Of a stretch of DNA of 64,000 bases, positions 48,971 through 62,600 are shown piece after piece. This DNA is from Acarospora socialis. Taxonomy: Eukaryota; Ascomycota; Lecanoromycetes; Acarosporales; Acarosporaceae. The notes below the pieces were generated by a model. It worked only from the letters and a program-made list of their open reading frames with translations, searched no databases and was not told the origin of the DNA. The DNA lies in NCBI GenBank assembly GCA_025617375.2, contig JAMYGW020000005.1, forward strand, positions 2,294,001 to 2,358,000. The letters are read 5' to 3'. The position numbers were made by a program, and so were the translations under genes. Every line of letters starts with the position of its first letter. Position 1 is the stretch's first letter.

Positions 48971-49180
48971 TTGCTCAATCTTAAAGCTTCATATTAAGTG
49001 TCAAGAATGTCATTTTGCTCAATCTTTAAGCTCTGTATTGACAGTCAAGAGTGTTTGTTTTAATCTTGTATTAAGCTGTTAAAAGTGTTGTTTTGTTTAA
49101 TCTTGAAGCTCTGTATTGATGACTGATAATGTTTGTTTTGCTTAATCTTTGAGTTCTCATATTAAGCTGTTGAGACATTA
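48971..49180. repeat. Short tandem repeat in the leader of element D (about five units of 33-44 bp)
   Basis: Units of the form TTGCTCAATCTTAAAGCT...GTCAAGAATGT recur with variation at about 48971, 49015, 49058, 49093 and 49137. They lie between the gag region and the LTR of D. Noncoding by position. Confidence 0.6.
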
Positions 49181-49304
49181 AAACAGTATGCACTTTCTCT
49201 GAAAAGCTTCTTGCTAAGTCAGACTCATAATTTATTGAATTTATTGAAAGATAAAAAGAATATTCATGCTATACTGCTGATTAACTATTTATTTAGTGAA
49301 ATGT

Positions 49305-49498
49305 TGTGAGACTGATCTTGACAGTTACATGATAATGAACTTTAAGAGTTGAGATGCATAGATAGAATTGTTGCTAGTCTTTGCAAAAGAAAAAGTGTGC
49401 ACTTTTATTTCTTTGTGAAGACTGACTTACTAAGCATATTAACTATGTAAGATCTCACAAGAAAGTTCTAACTCTTCATGAATCAGAGTGAGTTTACA
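49305..49498 (-). repeat. LTR of element F (3' side)
   Basis: 194 bp, TGTGAGAC...TTTACA, partner at 63468-63661. Confidence 0.85.
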
Positions 49499-49689
49499 GT
49501 TGTTCTCTTTCTTATGTGTCACATTCTCATGACACATATCTTCAGCTGACTCTCTGTTGAAAAAACTTCTTGATGAGAAGAAAAATAGTGAGTAAGACTT
49601 CTTTAATATTCAAAATTTGTGAGAAAAAAAAGTACTAAGACAGTTCTTCAGTTCATTCTAACTTGACTGATACTTCACAGTTTAGTCTC

Positions 49690-49989
49690 AGTGTTCTGCA
49701 AGCTTGTGTCAATGCTTTGCAAACTTATCTTAATGTTTTGTGAACATTCTCTGATGTCTTATGAACACTATGTCTCACAAATTTTCTTTAATCTTTCATG
49801 AACAGCTTCTGATGTCTTATAATCATCTATAATATTTTGCAGATCTTCTTCAATACTCTATGAACTTACTTTCAGTATTTTATGATCATTCACAATGTTC
49901 TGCAGATTTTCTTCAGTGTTTTATGATTATTTTTAATGTTTTGTGAGTCTTCTTCAGTGTTTTATAATCATTCATGATGTTTCACAAAT
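49690..49989. repeat. Degenerate tandem repeat next to the 39-bp array
   Basis: Variants of AATGTTTTGTGAACTTCTTC and CAGTGTTTTATGATCATTC follow each other through about 300 bp. The period is irregular (near 30 bp) and the units are more diverged than in the neighbouring array. Confidence 0.5.
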
Positions 49990-50393
49990 CTTATCTAACT
50001 ACTATGAATGTCTCTAACATCTCACAAGCTTATCTGACTGTTATGAACATTTCTGACATCTTGCAAGCTTATTTAGCTATCACAAACATCTTTAATATCT
50101 TACAAGCTTATTTAACTGTTACAGATGTCTCTGACATCTCACAAACTTATTTAACTGCTGCAAACATTTCTGATATTTTGTAAGCTTATTCAGCTGTTAC
50201 AAACATCTTTAATATCTTGCAAACTTATTTGACTGTCACAAACATTTCTGATATCTCACAAACTTATTCAGCTGCTGCAAACATCTCTGATATTTTACAA
50301 GCTTATTCAGCTGTCACAAATGTTTCTGATATCTCATGAACTTACTCAGTTGCTGCAAACATTTTTGATATCTTGTGAACTTATTTAACTGTG
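49990..50393 (+). repeat. Tandem array of ten 39-bp units
   Basis: Ten consecutive units of 39 bp start at CTTAT(C/T)(T/C)AACTG and end at CTCACAAG-like sequence, followed by a partial unit. 39 is a multiple of three, and on the plus strand the units read as a 13-residue repeat (pattern AYLTxTNISDILQ). The array lies within element F between the integrase end and the 3' LTR. Confidence 0.85.
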
Positions 50394-53385
50394 CTGAGCA
50401 AGTGAGTGATCTAACTGTGATGAAATGTTAAGACTTTTCACTCACAGTTGAGTAACTTCATCATTATAATCATGATGAAATTTTCATCAAGTCTTTTCAC
50501 TTATAACTGAGTAAGAGTCTCTGAGCAGAATGTGAAAATGTATTAAAAGTGAGTGATTTCAATTTTTTTGCATACAAAATGTGTGTCTTTCTAAACTTTT
50601 TTCTGCATCACAACATTTGCACATACAAAATCAGATCAAATATAGTTGATGAGTAGTTGTGAAGAGATTCTTCTCTGATTTATGCTTGAGATGTCATTAC
50701 TGAGCATGTGTGAATGATTTGTTTTGAACTTTAAATCATGAGTATATTGACTAACACTGTGAGTGTCAGATAACTAAATAATGACTTTTTACTTTGCAAA
50801 TGTTCAGTGATTCTCAGATCTAGTTGTTGATTTAAGTTTTTTTGACTGTATACTGACTAATCACAAGACTGCTTTCAGTGTGCAGTCTCTGTGAATACAG
50901 ACTTCAAAGAATGAGTGTATGTTAAGAAATCAATCTTAACAGCATCAGTACTGAATCACTGATGTTCTGCTGTGTTTTACACACTGTGAACATTATAAAT
51001 AGATTATTTTAATCATCAAAATAAATGTTATTTGTGTTTTAAAATGTGTTGTGTGCACTTCTGACAGTGAAAAGAAGAAGATGTTCACAAAGTGCTATGA
51101 TAATGTCTCAGACTGTATTCAGAAGTGTGTAGATTGTCTTTGAGTTGATTGTTTTTGCATTTTCAGTATTATACTGTTCTCATCTGCTTCTGCACTGCTG
51201 TCATTATTTACTTTTATATTATTATCATCATCATCTGCTCTGTCTGTTCTCACATTACTTTTTATAAATGATACAAAAGAAAAAAGTACTTCTTCAGAGT
51301 TTGATTTGTTTTTTTATCTGATGATGATTATGTACACTAACTCTGATAATATTGTTGTTTCTTTTCTCTGAGTTGTCATCTCTGAATTTGATGTCACTGT
51401 CTTCACTCTTTACATTGTTGTTGTCTGTTTCTGCAAAACTACATATATTGCAGATATTGAACTATCTTATGACAGTTTATAATTGAAAAGAAACTTCATA
51501 AATAATAAAGAATATAAGAATGCTTCAGCAGATCATGATCAAAAGAATAGAGATGTTTCTCATTACTATGATAATTTATTTTCTCTCTCTCTTCTGTAAG
51601 TTTCTTTCATACTGATATAACTTAAAATATCAATCTGAACAATGTCATCAATCAAAAAAAATAAATTAACTTTATTTTCTTCAGCAGAAGAAAATATATT
51701 GATTTTTTCTTTTTTCTGTAAATATTTTCTAATAAATATAATTCAAAGTACTGATCTGAGTAATATCACTTGTGACTGAAGAGAATAGATCTTCTTCTCA
51801 CTTCTCAGTCAGATATGTGCTGACTTCTTTGTTTAATGACATCATTTTCAAATCATTCTTCTCAGTTTTTTGCAAATTTTCTGAGAAGTATGAACAGTGA
51901 GAGTACATTCATTAATACTGCTAGATTTTCATCACAGATCTATTTTGTTAAGCTCTGTTGAGTTCTTTTAATCAGCATCTTAATTTCTTGATAATCTTAT
52001 AGTGCTGACACTTTGAGTAAAAAACACTCATAAAAGTCTGCACTTCTATACAGTGCAAGTGATAAGTAATCTTTGCAGATGAGCACAAGAGTGAAATTAA
52101 GTCAGACTTTAGTTTTCTTGAACTTTGTAAGTGTTGACTTGAGCTTGTTGAGATTTTTCTTGTGAAACTTGTTAATTAGTCTTTGAGCATTCTTTACATT
52201 AACTTTTGATTTTCAGATTAGATCTGTGTATCTTTTTCATGCAATTTGATATTACAATGTTGACTGTGCATCAGAGATTGTTATGATTTGTGAATTTAAA
52301 ATAATGATAATCTCATACTCATGAAAATCTAAGTCTATCACTAAACATAAAGATTCAGGTTCTGAGAATTTGTTGTTTTTGTGAGATCTATGAGTTCAAA
52401 GTAAACTGACATGAAAGACATCATGAATATTAAGAGTCTTTGACAGCTTTAACTTATAAATCTAATTCTCTATCTGATCAATAATTCTATAGAGTTCATA
52501 GTGTAGTCAATTTAGCTTTTGTGAGAATCTCTCTATGAATATGTTCTTAATATGTAGTCAGATCTTTTGTTCAAGCTTAAATGTGATGTTTTATCATCTC
52601 TTATCATAGTACTTCTTCTGATACTCTTGAGCTTTCATGAGAAATCTTTGAGTCTCTTTATAACAGATGCAAAGTTGATCTGCAAGAATTTCAGCTTTTA
52701 TGAAGCTATTCTTTTTCATTGTATACTTAATCATCTTGTTTATGAACAACAGATTGAATCTTGAATGATATTTATAAATCATCTTAAAAGATGTTTTTTG
52801 AGTTGCAGAATGTCTGCTTGCATTGTACACAAATTTTGTTAAGAGCAATAGCACTGCTCAGTCATTTTACTCATAATTGACATAACTCTGCAGATATTGT
52901 TTAAGAATATTATTCTGATGCTCTGTCTGCTCATTAGTTTGTGAATGAAAGACAGTGTTTAGTTATCACTTAATCTTTAAAATATACATCACATTGACTC
53001 AGAATCATAAAATAAACAGTGATTCTTAATCTAACACTATTACAGTCAGAACTCTGTGCAAACAAATTATTTTCTGTACAAAGATCTCTGTGAGATCTTC
53101 TGTGATTATGTTCTTTTAATATGAAATATAGTGACACATCTTCAAGAATTTGTCAATTACATTCAGAATCACATCATAAATATCTTTATAGACTTTGTTC
53201 TCTGACAGATCTGTAATGAAGTTTATTGTGATTATGTCTCAAAGCTGTGTAGAGTATTTCAAGAACTGTAATCACTTCACAGACTTTCTGTGAATCATTC
53301 ATGCTTCTAGACATACAAAACAGAATAAATAATAGTTTCAATTTGTTTTCTCATCTCTGATCATCAGTACTTCTTATAAACTTAC

Positions 53386-53739
53386 TGTTATATAATTAAG
53401 TCAGAATGAACTTGAGATGAACTGATGCATACATGTGAAGAACATATATTTGAAAAATATTTAGACAGCAGTTACATAACATCTTGACATGCTTGACAGT
53501 GAGCTTGATGAGCAAGCTTGATGAGTTGTATGAATGAGTCATCTTGACAGACTTGATGATGAGACTGATGAGCAAGCTCAGTATATAGTCACAATTATTT
53601 TTCTTATGAAAAGAATCATATTCAACTTAAGTAATCATCTAAGAGTTAAAGATCAAAATCATTTCAGATCAGCTGTTATATCAATAAGCACAAATTCTTA
53701 GTTTTACATATCTGAGAAAGCTCAGATTAAAATGTTACA
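53386..53739 (+). repeat. LTR of element B (5' side)
   Basis: 354 bp, TGTTAT...GTTACA; the last 150 bp or so resemble the LTR of element A while the first part does not. Confidence 0.88.
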
Positions 53740-56700
53740 CTTTGAACATTTTTACAATATAATGAGTACAATGTCTGACACACAGAAGAACATCTCAATC
53801 TTGTTCTTGAAACAAGTTCAGACAAACTCATTTCTATTATTTACTTTAAATAGAATGATAGCACAATCAGTGATGATGTCAGTTCAGATGATACAACTAT
53901 CTCTGAGTGCATTTAAGATACAGATACTGAATATCTTTGATGAAGAATGAGAAAAACTGTGAGTCTTTGTGATAAAGCTCAATCTATACATTGAGTTCAA
54001 TCAGTTAAAGTTTCAAATCAATTAAGAAAAGACATTGTTTGCAGTGATCTATCTCATGAACACAGTCTTCAATTGAATCAACTTCAAGCTGCATGAGTTT
54101 CTGAGAAAGAAATATGAAGAATGCAATGCAGATGTAAAGTTCATGTTCAACAACTATGCACAGTTTAAAAAGAAACTAAGAAAAGTCTTCAGAGTAATTG
54201 ACAAAGAGAGAGCAGCAAAGAAACAAGTTTACATCTTATAGTAGAGTGAATCAGCAACAGTATACATCACAGAGTTTCAGTGACTAACAGCACTTATCAA
54301 ATGAAATAATGAAGCACTCATCTACCAGTACTACTGTGAGTTGAGAAAGTTCATTAAAGACAAGATAGCTCAAGCAAAACAATCAAACAATCTTCAGAAA
54401 ATGATCAATCTGAGTATTAATATTAATAGTTGTCAGTAAGAACAACAGATGAAACAGAAAAAATATTGAATGTTATTTATGATAAAAGATCAAGAAGAAA
54501 GCTTCTGACTGTGAATTAAGTAATATATTTTATTAATAAGATATAGAAGAATGAACTCTATAAATCTCAATACAATCAAGAAGCATCATCAGAAATCATA
54601 AAAGACTAGATGAACAGAGTATGAATGTCAGTCAGAGTGATTCACTAAGTTTCAGATGATATTGCAAAACAAGATGTAAATGTATTACAACTGTGAAAAA
54701 TTCAAACATCTTGTCTGAGAGTGTAACAGATCTCAGATGAAAAGAAAAATGTTGCAGTGATGATTAAGAAGAACACACACATAGTGCACAATATTCTCAG
54801 CTGAACAGTCTGCTACAATGACATGTGCAGAGTACACATGAACACAAAAGATAAAGTCAGATGATATCTTCAAAAGTTATATGATAAAGACATTAGAGAC
54901 AGACACAACACAATAGATTGATCAAACTATGAGAAAGAATTAGCTACTTTCACAAAAGAACATATCAAGAAAGATGTTCTTGATATTGAGATTGAAGAGA
55001 TCAATACTTGAAGAACTCAGATAAAAAAAGACTACAGTAATAGCATTTGACAAATACTGAATTCAGATGTGAATTAGAAAGAAATTAACAAATGAGAAGT
55101 CAATATAAGATTAAAGACAGCATATCAGCATTCTGAAAATCAACACTGAGTATTAAAAGAAGAAAAGCTTCAGTTTAAGAAGCAAGAGCTTGAGCAAGAG
55201 GTACAAGCTTGAAAACAGAAAACACAATGTAAGAGTATGAAAGAACAAAAAACATATGATCAGCTAAAGAAGCTGATGATAGTTATTAAAGATGAATGTT
55301 TCAACAGTGATGATGCAGTATTGTCAAAATTTCTTGTTTGACAAACAAAGAGTCACAAGATCAAGATATGCTTACTCAGAGAAGACATCATGCAAAATAA
55401 AGATAGATGAATCTTCAGCAAAGAATATATATCATTTGAATTTCTGCAAAGAGTAAAAGTCTTTGAGAGTCAGTTGCAGATGAAGTACAATCAGTATGAA
55501 TCTCAATTACACTCAAAAAGACACATTGAGCAACATAGTTTAAAGTATGTGAATCTTATGATCAAAAGAGAATCAAAGTGATTTCAAGAACTTTGAAGAT
55601 GAGCTGAACAATCAAGTGAATTAAAAAACAAAAAACTTTCTCAACAAGACTAGAGAGTAAGAAGCTAGCAACATCTCAAAGACAAAACAATGATTATTGA
55701 GTGTGAATCAAGATCACAATCAATGAACATCATATTGACACATTGATGAATTCTGAAGCAAACAGTAATATTATGAATCAGAAAACAGTCAATATGTTAA
55801 AATTAGAAACATGGTGAGCACACTGTTCATTTAACATATAAATGACAAATGAAGTCATTGAAAGAATTGATGAGAAAGTTTGTGTGAAAGTCTCAATTCT
55901 TGAAAACTCACAAGAAATAACATTCAATGTTATAAGATCAATCAGATACAATACAGTGCTAAAAATGTTCTGATTGTGCAGAAGAAATCTAAAAATTGAC
56001 TGAAGTATGAAAGAAATGTGTGCAATCAAAAACACATATAAGATTCTCAAACAATTAAAGAAGAACTTACTGAAGCATAAGTCATGAAATCACAAAATAT
56101 CACTATTGAACAGAAAGCAATCTAAGTGAATGTCATTGTACTCAATGAGTGAAAATCAACTCAAGAAAGTTAGAACTTACCTTGACAAGAATCTAAAGAG
56201 AGAATTCATAAAATCATCAAAGTCATCAGCAGAATATCTGATTCTGTTTGTATCAAAGAAGAATGACAAAAAATGACTATGTGTTGACTACAGACAACTC
56301 AACAAGATAACTCATCAAAATAATTATTCTCTATCTTTGATAGAAGAGTTGCAAGATCAATTAAACAAGACTAAGTGATTTACAAACTTAGATCTTAAAA
56401 ACACCTATTATCAAGTCAGAATGAAAGAAGATAAAAAATGAAAGACAGCATTCTGAATGAGATATGAACATTATAAATATATTATTATGTCATTTGAATT
56501 GAAAAATGCATCAGTCATCTTTCAGAGATTGATCAACAATATGTTGAGAAAATATCTCAATGATTTTGTGATCACATATCTTAATAATATTCTGATATAC
56601 TCAGAAGATCTTGAGAAGCATTGCAGATATATGTGCAAGATATTAACAAAGCTCAATGAGAGAGCTTTGTACATGAAAAAGTCAAAAAGCAGATTTAAAA

Positions 56701-59259
56701 TCAAGAAAGTTGAGTTTCTAGACTATGTGATTTGATCTAAACAGATCAAGAAGAATTTAAAGAAAATGAAAGCAGTCAGAAACTAATCAACATCAAAATG
56801 ACTCAAGAAAGTACAGATCTTTCTAGAATTGATGAACTATTATTGAAAGTTTGTATCAAACTACACAAGAATTGCAAAATCACTAACACATTTAACACAC
56901 AAAAGCAAAAAATAACACTGAAATCAAGAACAGAAGAATGCATTTCACATATTAAAGAAAAGTTTTAGCAGAACAGCACATCTGAGAATACTCAATTCAG
57001 CATGTGAAAAGACACTGAAAACTGATGCTTCAGATTTTGCAGTAAAAGCATGTTTATATCAGATTGAGAATGAGCAACAGAGATTTATAGCATATCAATT
57101 TAGAAAACTATCAGAACTCAAGAAAAAATATGAGATTCATGATAAGAAACTTCTCACAATAGTGAAAGCACTACAAGACTGAAGATCTTATCTCACAAAA
57201 ACAAACAAATCAATTCAGATCTATACAGATCACAGAAATCTGAGAAACTTTGCAATAACAAAGCAACTCAACTGACAACAGATTCATTGAGTGAAGCAGT
57301 TGATAGATTATGAATTTCAAATTCATTACAAGAAAAATAATGAGAATGATGAAGCAGATGTCTTGAGTAAACAATTTGATCATGAAGATGTACAGACAAT
57401 ACATGTTGAAATTCTGAGCAAAGACAACAAAGAAGTTCTCATAAAAGACTTAGCAGCAATGTACAAGATAAAGCAAGCTTTCTTGATGAACAAAGAACTC
57501 ATTAAAATGTGTCACTACAGCAGAGTCAGTGAATATCTAGAAATCAAGTACACTGAGAATTTAGTGTGAAGAAGATGCAACATTAGTGATTTTAGAAATT
57601 GAGTCATCAAGATGATCACTGTGTGCAACTCATGCTGAAGAAATAAGATCAGCTGAAATAGATAATATGACAAAGTAATGCAACTAGATGCATCAAGTGC
57701 ATCATGAAAATTGATTATCATAGACTTCATTATGAAGCTATCACTGTCAAAGAACTCAGCATGAAAGATGAAGTTCAATAACATATTAATCATAGTGAAC
57801 AAATTAATCAAGTACATGATGTTCATTGCATTCAAAGAAATCATGACAGCATCAGTATTGATGTACATCATACTGCAAGAATTGATTAACAATCACAGAA
57901 TATCAAAGAAGTTTATTACTGACAGAGACAAACTGTTTATAAGTAAGTTTTGAAAAATATTCACAGCAGAACTCAGAATAAAACACAAGATGTTGACAAC
58001 ATATCATTCACAAACAGACAGACAGAGTAAATGAATGAATCAAACAGTAAAAACATACTTGAAACACTATGTCAACAAGAATCAAGACAACTGAGTACAG
58101 TTGCTACTAACAGCACAGTTTGTGTACAATAATGCAAGAAACAAAATCATGAAAGAGATGTCTTTCTATGTGAACTATGACTACAACTCAGAAATATGAT
58201 GAGATTCTAAAGAACATGAATCACAAAGTCAAAAAATGATTTTGAATATTGCTCAGATGAAGAAACTGCATCAAGATTTAACAAAACAGATCAAACAGCA
58301 GACAGAATGAACAATAAAGACAAGATCATTTGAAGAAGAAGAAAGAGTATATCTAAGAATGAACAACATATAAACTAAGAGAAAAAGCAAGAAGCTGAAG
58401 AACAAGAACATTGAATCATTCAAGATCATATGAAATTTTAAAGAGTTAAGTTATGAGCTAGACTTATTCAAGAAAATGAGAATACACTCAGTATTTCATG
58501 CATTCATGTTACAGCATTACAATCAGTTCATATCACTTCAAATCATCAAAACATCTGTCAAACTCAAAGAAGAATATGAGATCAAGAACATTTTAGAGAA
58601 GAGAATGATTAGTGAGAAAGTTCACTATCTCATAAAATGAAAAGATTACAATATCTCAGAAAATATCTGAGAACTCAAAGAGAATCTCAAGAACTGCACA
58701 AGAACACTTCAATGTTTTAAAAAAAGAAGTCAATATTAGTTCAGAAGAATGACAACATTGAGTTAATGAGTTATGATATTGTTTGAGAATCTTCATTCTC
58801 AATTTCATCATTATCACTATTAAGTTCAACAACAAGACAGTTAATCTTCTGCAAAGCACAACAGTTCATCTGATTCAGTGTTTTCTGAAGATGTACAACT
58901 TTTGAGAAAAGTGCAGCAAGCTCAGTGTGCTTGACTGTCAGTTCATCATTTGCTTTACTGATTTTCTTTTGAAGTGAAAGATGAGTTTTATTGAGAGACT
59001 TTCACAATACACTGACACATGAATGATCATGATGAGTACACTTATCACATTTTGATTAAGATTTCATTACAAAACAGTTGATGCTGCAATGAGCACAATA
59101 GTCACAAGAAAATGAGACAGACACATCACTGATTTGAATTTTCTTTGTGATTCTTAGGTGATTTGAATTTTTAGAAAGCATCATTGCTGATAACAAACAA
59201 TATGAATACTCTTACTTATATAGATTCTAGAGAACTAACATCTGAGAAGAAAAAAATAA

Positions 59260-59611
59260 TGTTATGATCAAGTCAGAATGAGCTTGAGACAGACTGATGC
59301 ATACATGTGAAGAATGTATATCTGAAGAATATTTAGACAGCAGTCATGTGAGATCTCAACATGCTTGATGATGAGCTTGATGAGCAAGCTCAATGAGTTG
59401 CATGAATGAGCTGTCTTGATGAGCTTGACAACAAGACTGAAGAGCAAGCTCAGTATATAGTCACAATCATTTTTTTTATGAAAAGAATCATATTCAACTT
59501 AAGTAATCATCTAAGAGTTAAAGACCAGAATCATTTCAGACCAGTCATTATATCAATAAGCACAAACTCTTAGCTCTACATACTTGAGAAAGCTCAGATT
59601 AGAACATTACA
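59260..59611 (+). repeat. LTR of element B (3' side)
   Basis: 352 bp, partner at 53386-53739, followed by the CTTAC duplication. Confidence 0.88.
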
Positions 59612-62600
59612 CTTACACATAGATTCAATTTGTGATCAGATGTTTCACAAGAAAGTCATTGTGATGCTTCTACAATATCTTATTGTGCAAAGCTTTCACA
59701 TGCAGAATATACATCACATCATTGACATAGAGAAGATTTTTTATCTGCATTCAGTTGAGATACTGACTCTCTTTTTTCAATGTCTCAACAGTCTTCAGAC
59801 TCTGAATCATCTTATTTGTAAGAGAATCTATCTGAAGATACTCTGATAGACTTTTTAAAAGAATCTTGCTCATATTTTCATATGTGACTTTCTCTGCAGC
59901 AGCTTCACAAACTTATTATCTATAATCTTTATTCTTTTGATCTGTGCAGTCTGCACTTAGCAGCTGTCTAACTTGCATACAAGTTTGAATGTGCACTTTA
60001 CAGATTACACTTACATTTTGTTCATTCTCTGCAGCAGTTATTGCTGTTGAGAACAGAATTTCTTTTAGTGTTGAGTGATGCTTCATGATAGCATTCTTTG
60101 TTTCAATTTCTCATTGATAATTGACTCTTCAAGATGACTCATTCACAGAATTCATAGTTTTCTTGCAGTACATCATACAGAAGTCATATGCTGATAGCTG
60201 CAGAGTTTATTTCACATGTCTTTGCAACAGCTTATGAAATGATTTTACTATCTAATGCAGATTGTCATGATTGTAAGAATCTTAACTGTGTGTTTCATTT
60301 CTTTGAGATAATGTTGTCAGTGATGAACACTCTCAACTATAACAAGCAGCTTTTCATCATCAGTTTCATAGTTTCTCTTTGCAGATATCATCTTTTGCAA
60401 GTAATATGTGACTGATCTTCAGTCATTGTGTTTTTGCATTAAAATGTCAGATATAACAAATTCTGAGATGTCTGTCTCTACTTGAATTTCTTTCTTTGAA
60501 TCAAAGTGTCTCAGAAAAGATGCTGTTGTAAAAATCTTAATTAATTTGCAAAAAGAATGTGCAGTCTCTGAGATCAGAAATTCTGATATTTGCAAGATTA
60601 ACTTTTTCTTTAAAATGTCTTCACTGTCTTTCAGCATGCTTATAAGTTTCACAGCAATGTGAGAAAATTCATTTATGAATTTTCTATAGAAGTTCATGAA
60701 GTCTATAAAGCTTTGAATTTTAAAAATACTTTTTGACTCTGATCAGTTGAGAATCATGACAATGTAATCTTCTTTCATCTTCACTTCTTTGTCTGTAATG
60801 ATAAATTTCACAAAAAATATTCTTTTCACAGAGAACTGACATTTACTGAGCTTCACATACAGTTCTGCTTTTAAAAGTGCTTCTAAAATGATGTGAATAT
60901 ATTGTTTATATTTATTTTTAATCTTGAAATAAATCAGAATGTCATTCAGAAATATTATTACAAAGATGTTTAGATACTTGTGAAGTATCTTATGAATGTA
61001 TGACTGAAAGATTGTTGATGCATTGATTAACTCAAAAAACATTATCAAGTACTCATACAGTCTGTACTGAGTGCAGAAGACTGTCTTTTCTTTGTTATTT
61101 TTGTAGATGCAAATTCAGTAGTAAATATTCTTTATATCAATCTTCATGAAGATCTTGATCTCATTTATGTAATTCATGATCTTCTCAATTAAAAGTAAAA
61201 AATAATGATTCTTTACAGTAACTGCATTGAGTCTGCAGTAATTGACACATAATTGCAGCTTACTGTTGAACTTAAATGCAAATAGCATTGATGTTCTCAC
61301 AGAAGACTGTGAAAATCAAATAAAATTATTTTTTAAATTTTCATTCAGATATCTCTGAAGCTCTGTGAGCTTCTTTTCTGAGAGATTATAGATAGAGTTG
61401 AAGAGTGAAGTCTATTCATTAATTAAGTCAATAATGTAATTCTGCTCACAGTGCAGAGACAAATTAATAGTTTTACTTTCTGAAAACATCTTCACAAGAT
61501 CACAGTACAGCTTTAAAATTTTTACTTGAGTTACATTATTCTGATTCTTTGTGTGTTCTATACAGACTTGATATATTTGATTTGAATCTTTGAACTCTAG
61601 CTTCTTCATGAGAACTTTAAGATCTAATTCATCACTATTTTCTGACTCTGTGAGATCTTTTACATTCTTTCTTTAAGTGAGAGTTTGCTGAAAGTAACTT
61701 ATTACTGAATTTCTTCAAGTTAATCAGATCACTTCAAGTATCATATCAGATTCTATCTTTGTGATTGTAAGAAGTTTGTGATGTTTGTAAATCTTCTTAT
61801 TGTCATTGTGAATGAAGATCTGTTCATGATACACATTATATGTAATCATTAATTGTTAATTAATATTAACAGCATCTCTCACAGAGAACAGAAATACTAA
61901 ATTTAAAGTTATGACTATGTTCAGATGCAGAAAGTTGATATTATTCTTGCTGTTTATCATTGTTCATAGTTTCTGCTTTGTGAGATATATCATAACTCAT
62001 AGAACTTTTTTTTTGAGAAGATTCAACTGAGAAAATTCATATATCTTGTGTATAATCTCTTTCTTAAAAGACTCTGTTTTTGCAGACTTTTTCTTTGTCT
62101 TTTCAGTGATATTATTCTTCTTTGAGAATTCATATGCTCTGTGAAAGCTCTGTAAGCTTTTTTTGTTTGTGATATTCACAGAAGTTTTATTCTTCTTGAT
62201 GCTTCAGCAGTTTTTTGTGAGATGATTGATCTTGTTACAATTGAAGCACTTAATAGATTGATTTCTATCATTCTGAGAGACTTTTTTCTCAGATCTTGTT
62301 GCAGACTTACTGTTAATTTTTTGAAAAAACTCAAACTTCTTTTGATAAAGTGATGCTTTCTTTTGCTTGTGAAAGAATAGATTGAGTTATAATTTCTTTG
62401 TGAGAATTATCATGTTTTCTTTAATATTAAACAGCTCTGATTATTTACAAATCTTCTTGTGCATGAGTTTGTTCAGACTGCAATAGAAGAGTATGACTTA
62501 AATCTTGTTTGTTTTGTTTACTTTGCTCTTTATCTGAAATTGAAGTTCATTATAATGATGAAGATATTTCTCATCTGACTTCTCATCTCTTTTACTTGCT

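Larger units (their letters stand above)
35579..49304 (-). mobile_element. Element D: Ty1/copia fossil, split by two later insertions
   Basis: D reads on the minus strand. LTR-like starts (TGAA..TATTGAAAGATAAAAAG) occur at 35579 and 49236; the right one is cut at 49304 by the LTR of F. Recognisable parts from right to left are a leader with short tandem repeats (about 48971-49180), a gag region (about 47.9-48.8 kb), integrase with its zinc region (about 46.9-47.5 kb), reverse transcriptase in two parts either side of E (about 45.1-46.2 and 42.5-43.06 kb), and RNase H either side of A (about 42.3-42.5 and 36.0-36.16 kb). The family is clear from the copia order of integrase before reverse transcriptase. 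Broken, with dozens of disabling changes. Age cannot be read from substitutions because of the mutation signature. Confidence 0.75.
53386..59611 (+). mobile_element. Element B: chromovirus-type Ty3/gypsy fossil, 6.2 kb, nested in F
   Basis: LTRs at 53386-53739 (354 bp) and 59260-59611 (352 bp), flanked by a perfect 5-bp duplication CTTAC (53381-53385 and 59612-59616). Plus-strand parts in order: gag from about 53735 with a zinc-knuckle region near 54.67 kb, protease (about 55.7-56.0 kb), reverse transcriptase (about 56.2-56.75 kb), RNase H (about 57.0-57.3 kb), integrase (about 57.4-58.4 kb) and a chromodomain-like end near 58.56-58.70 kb, which places it among the chromoviruses. A purine-rich tract (about 59240-59259) adjoins the right LTR. 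Complete in outline but broken, with many tens of disabling changes. It inserted after F and is so among the younger elements in the nest. Confidence 0.88.

Noticed and set aside
49974-50393. 39-bp array as a CRISPR array
   Set aside because: Units are contiguous without unique spacers, and the genome is eukaryotic.
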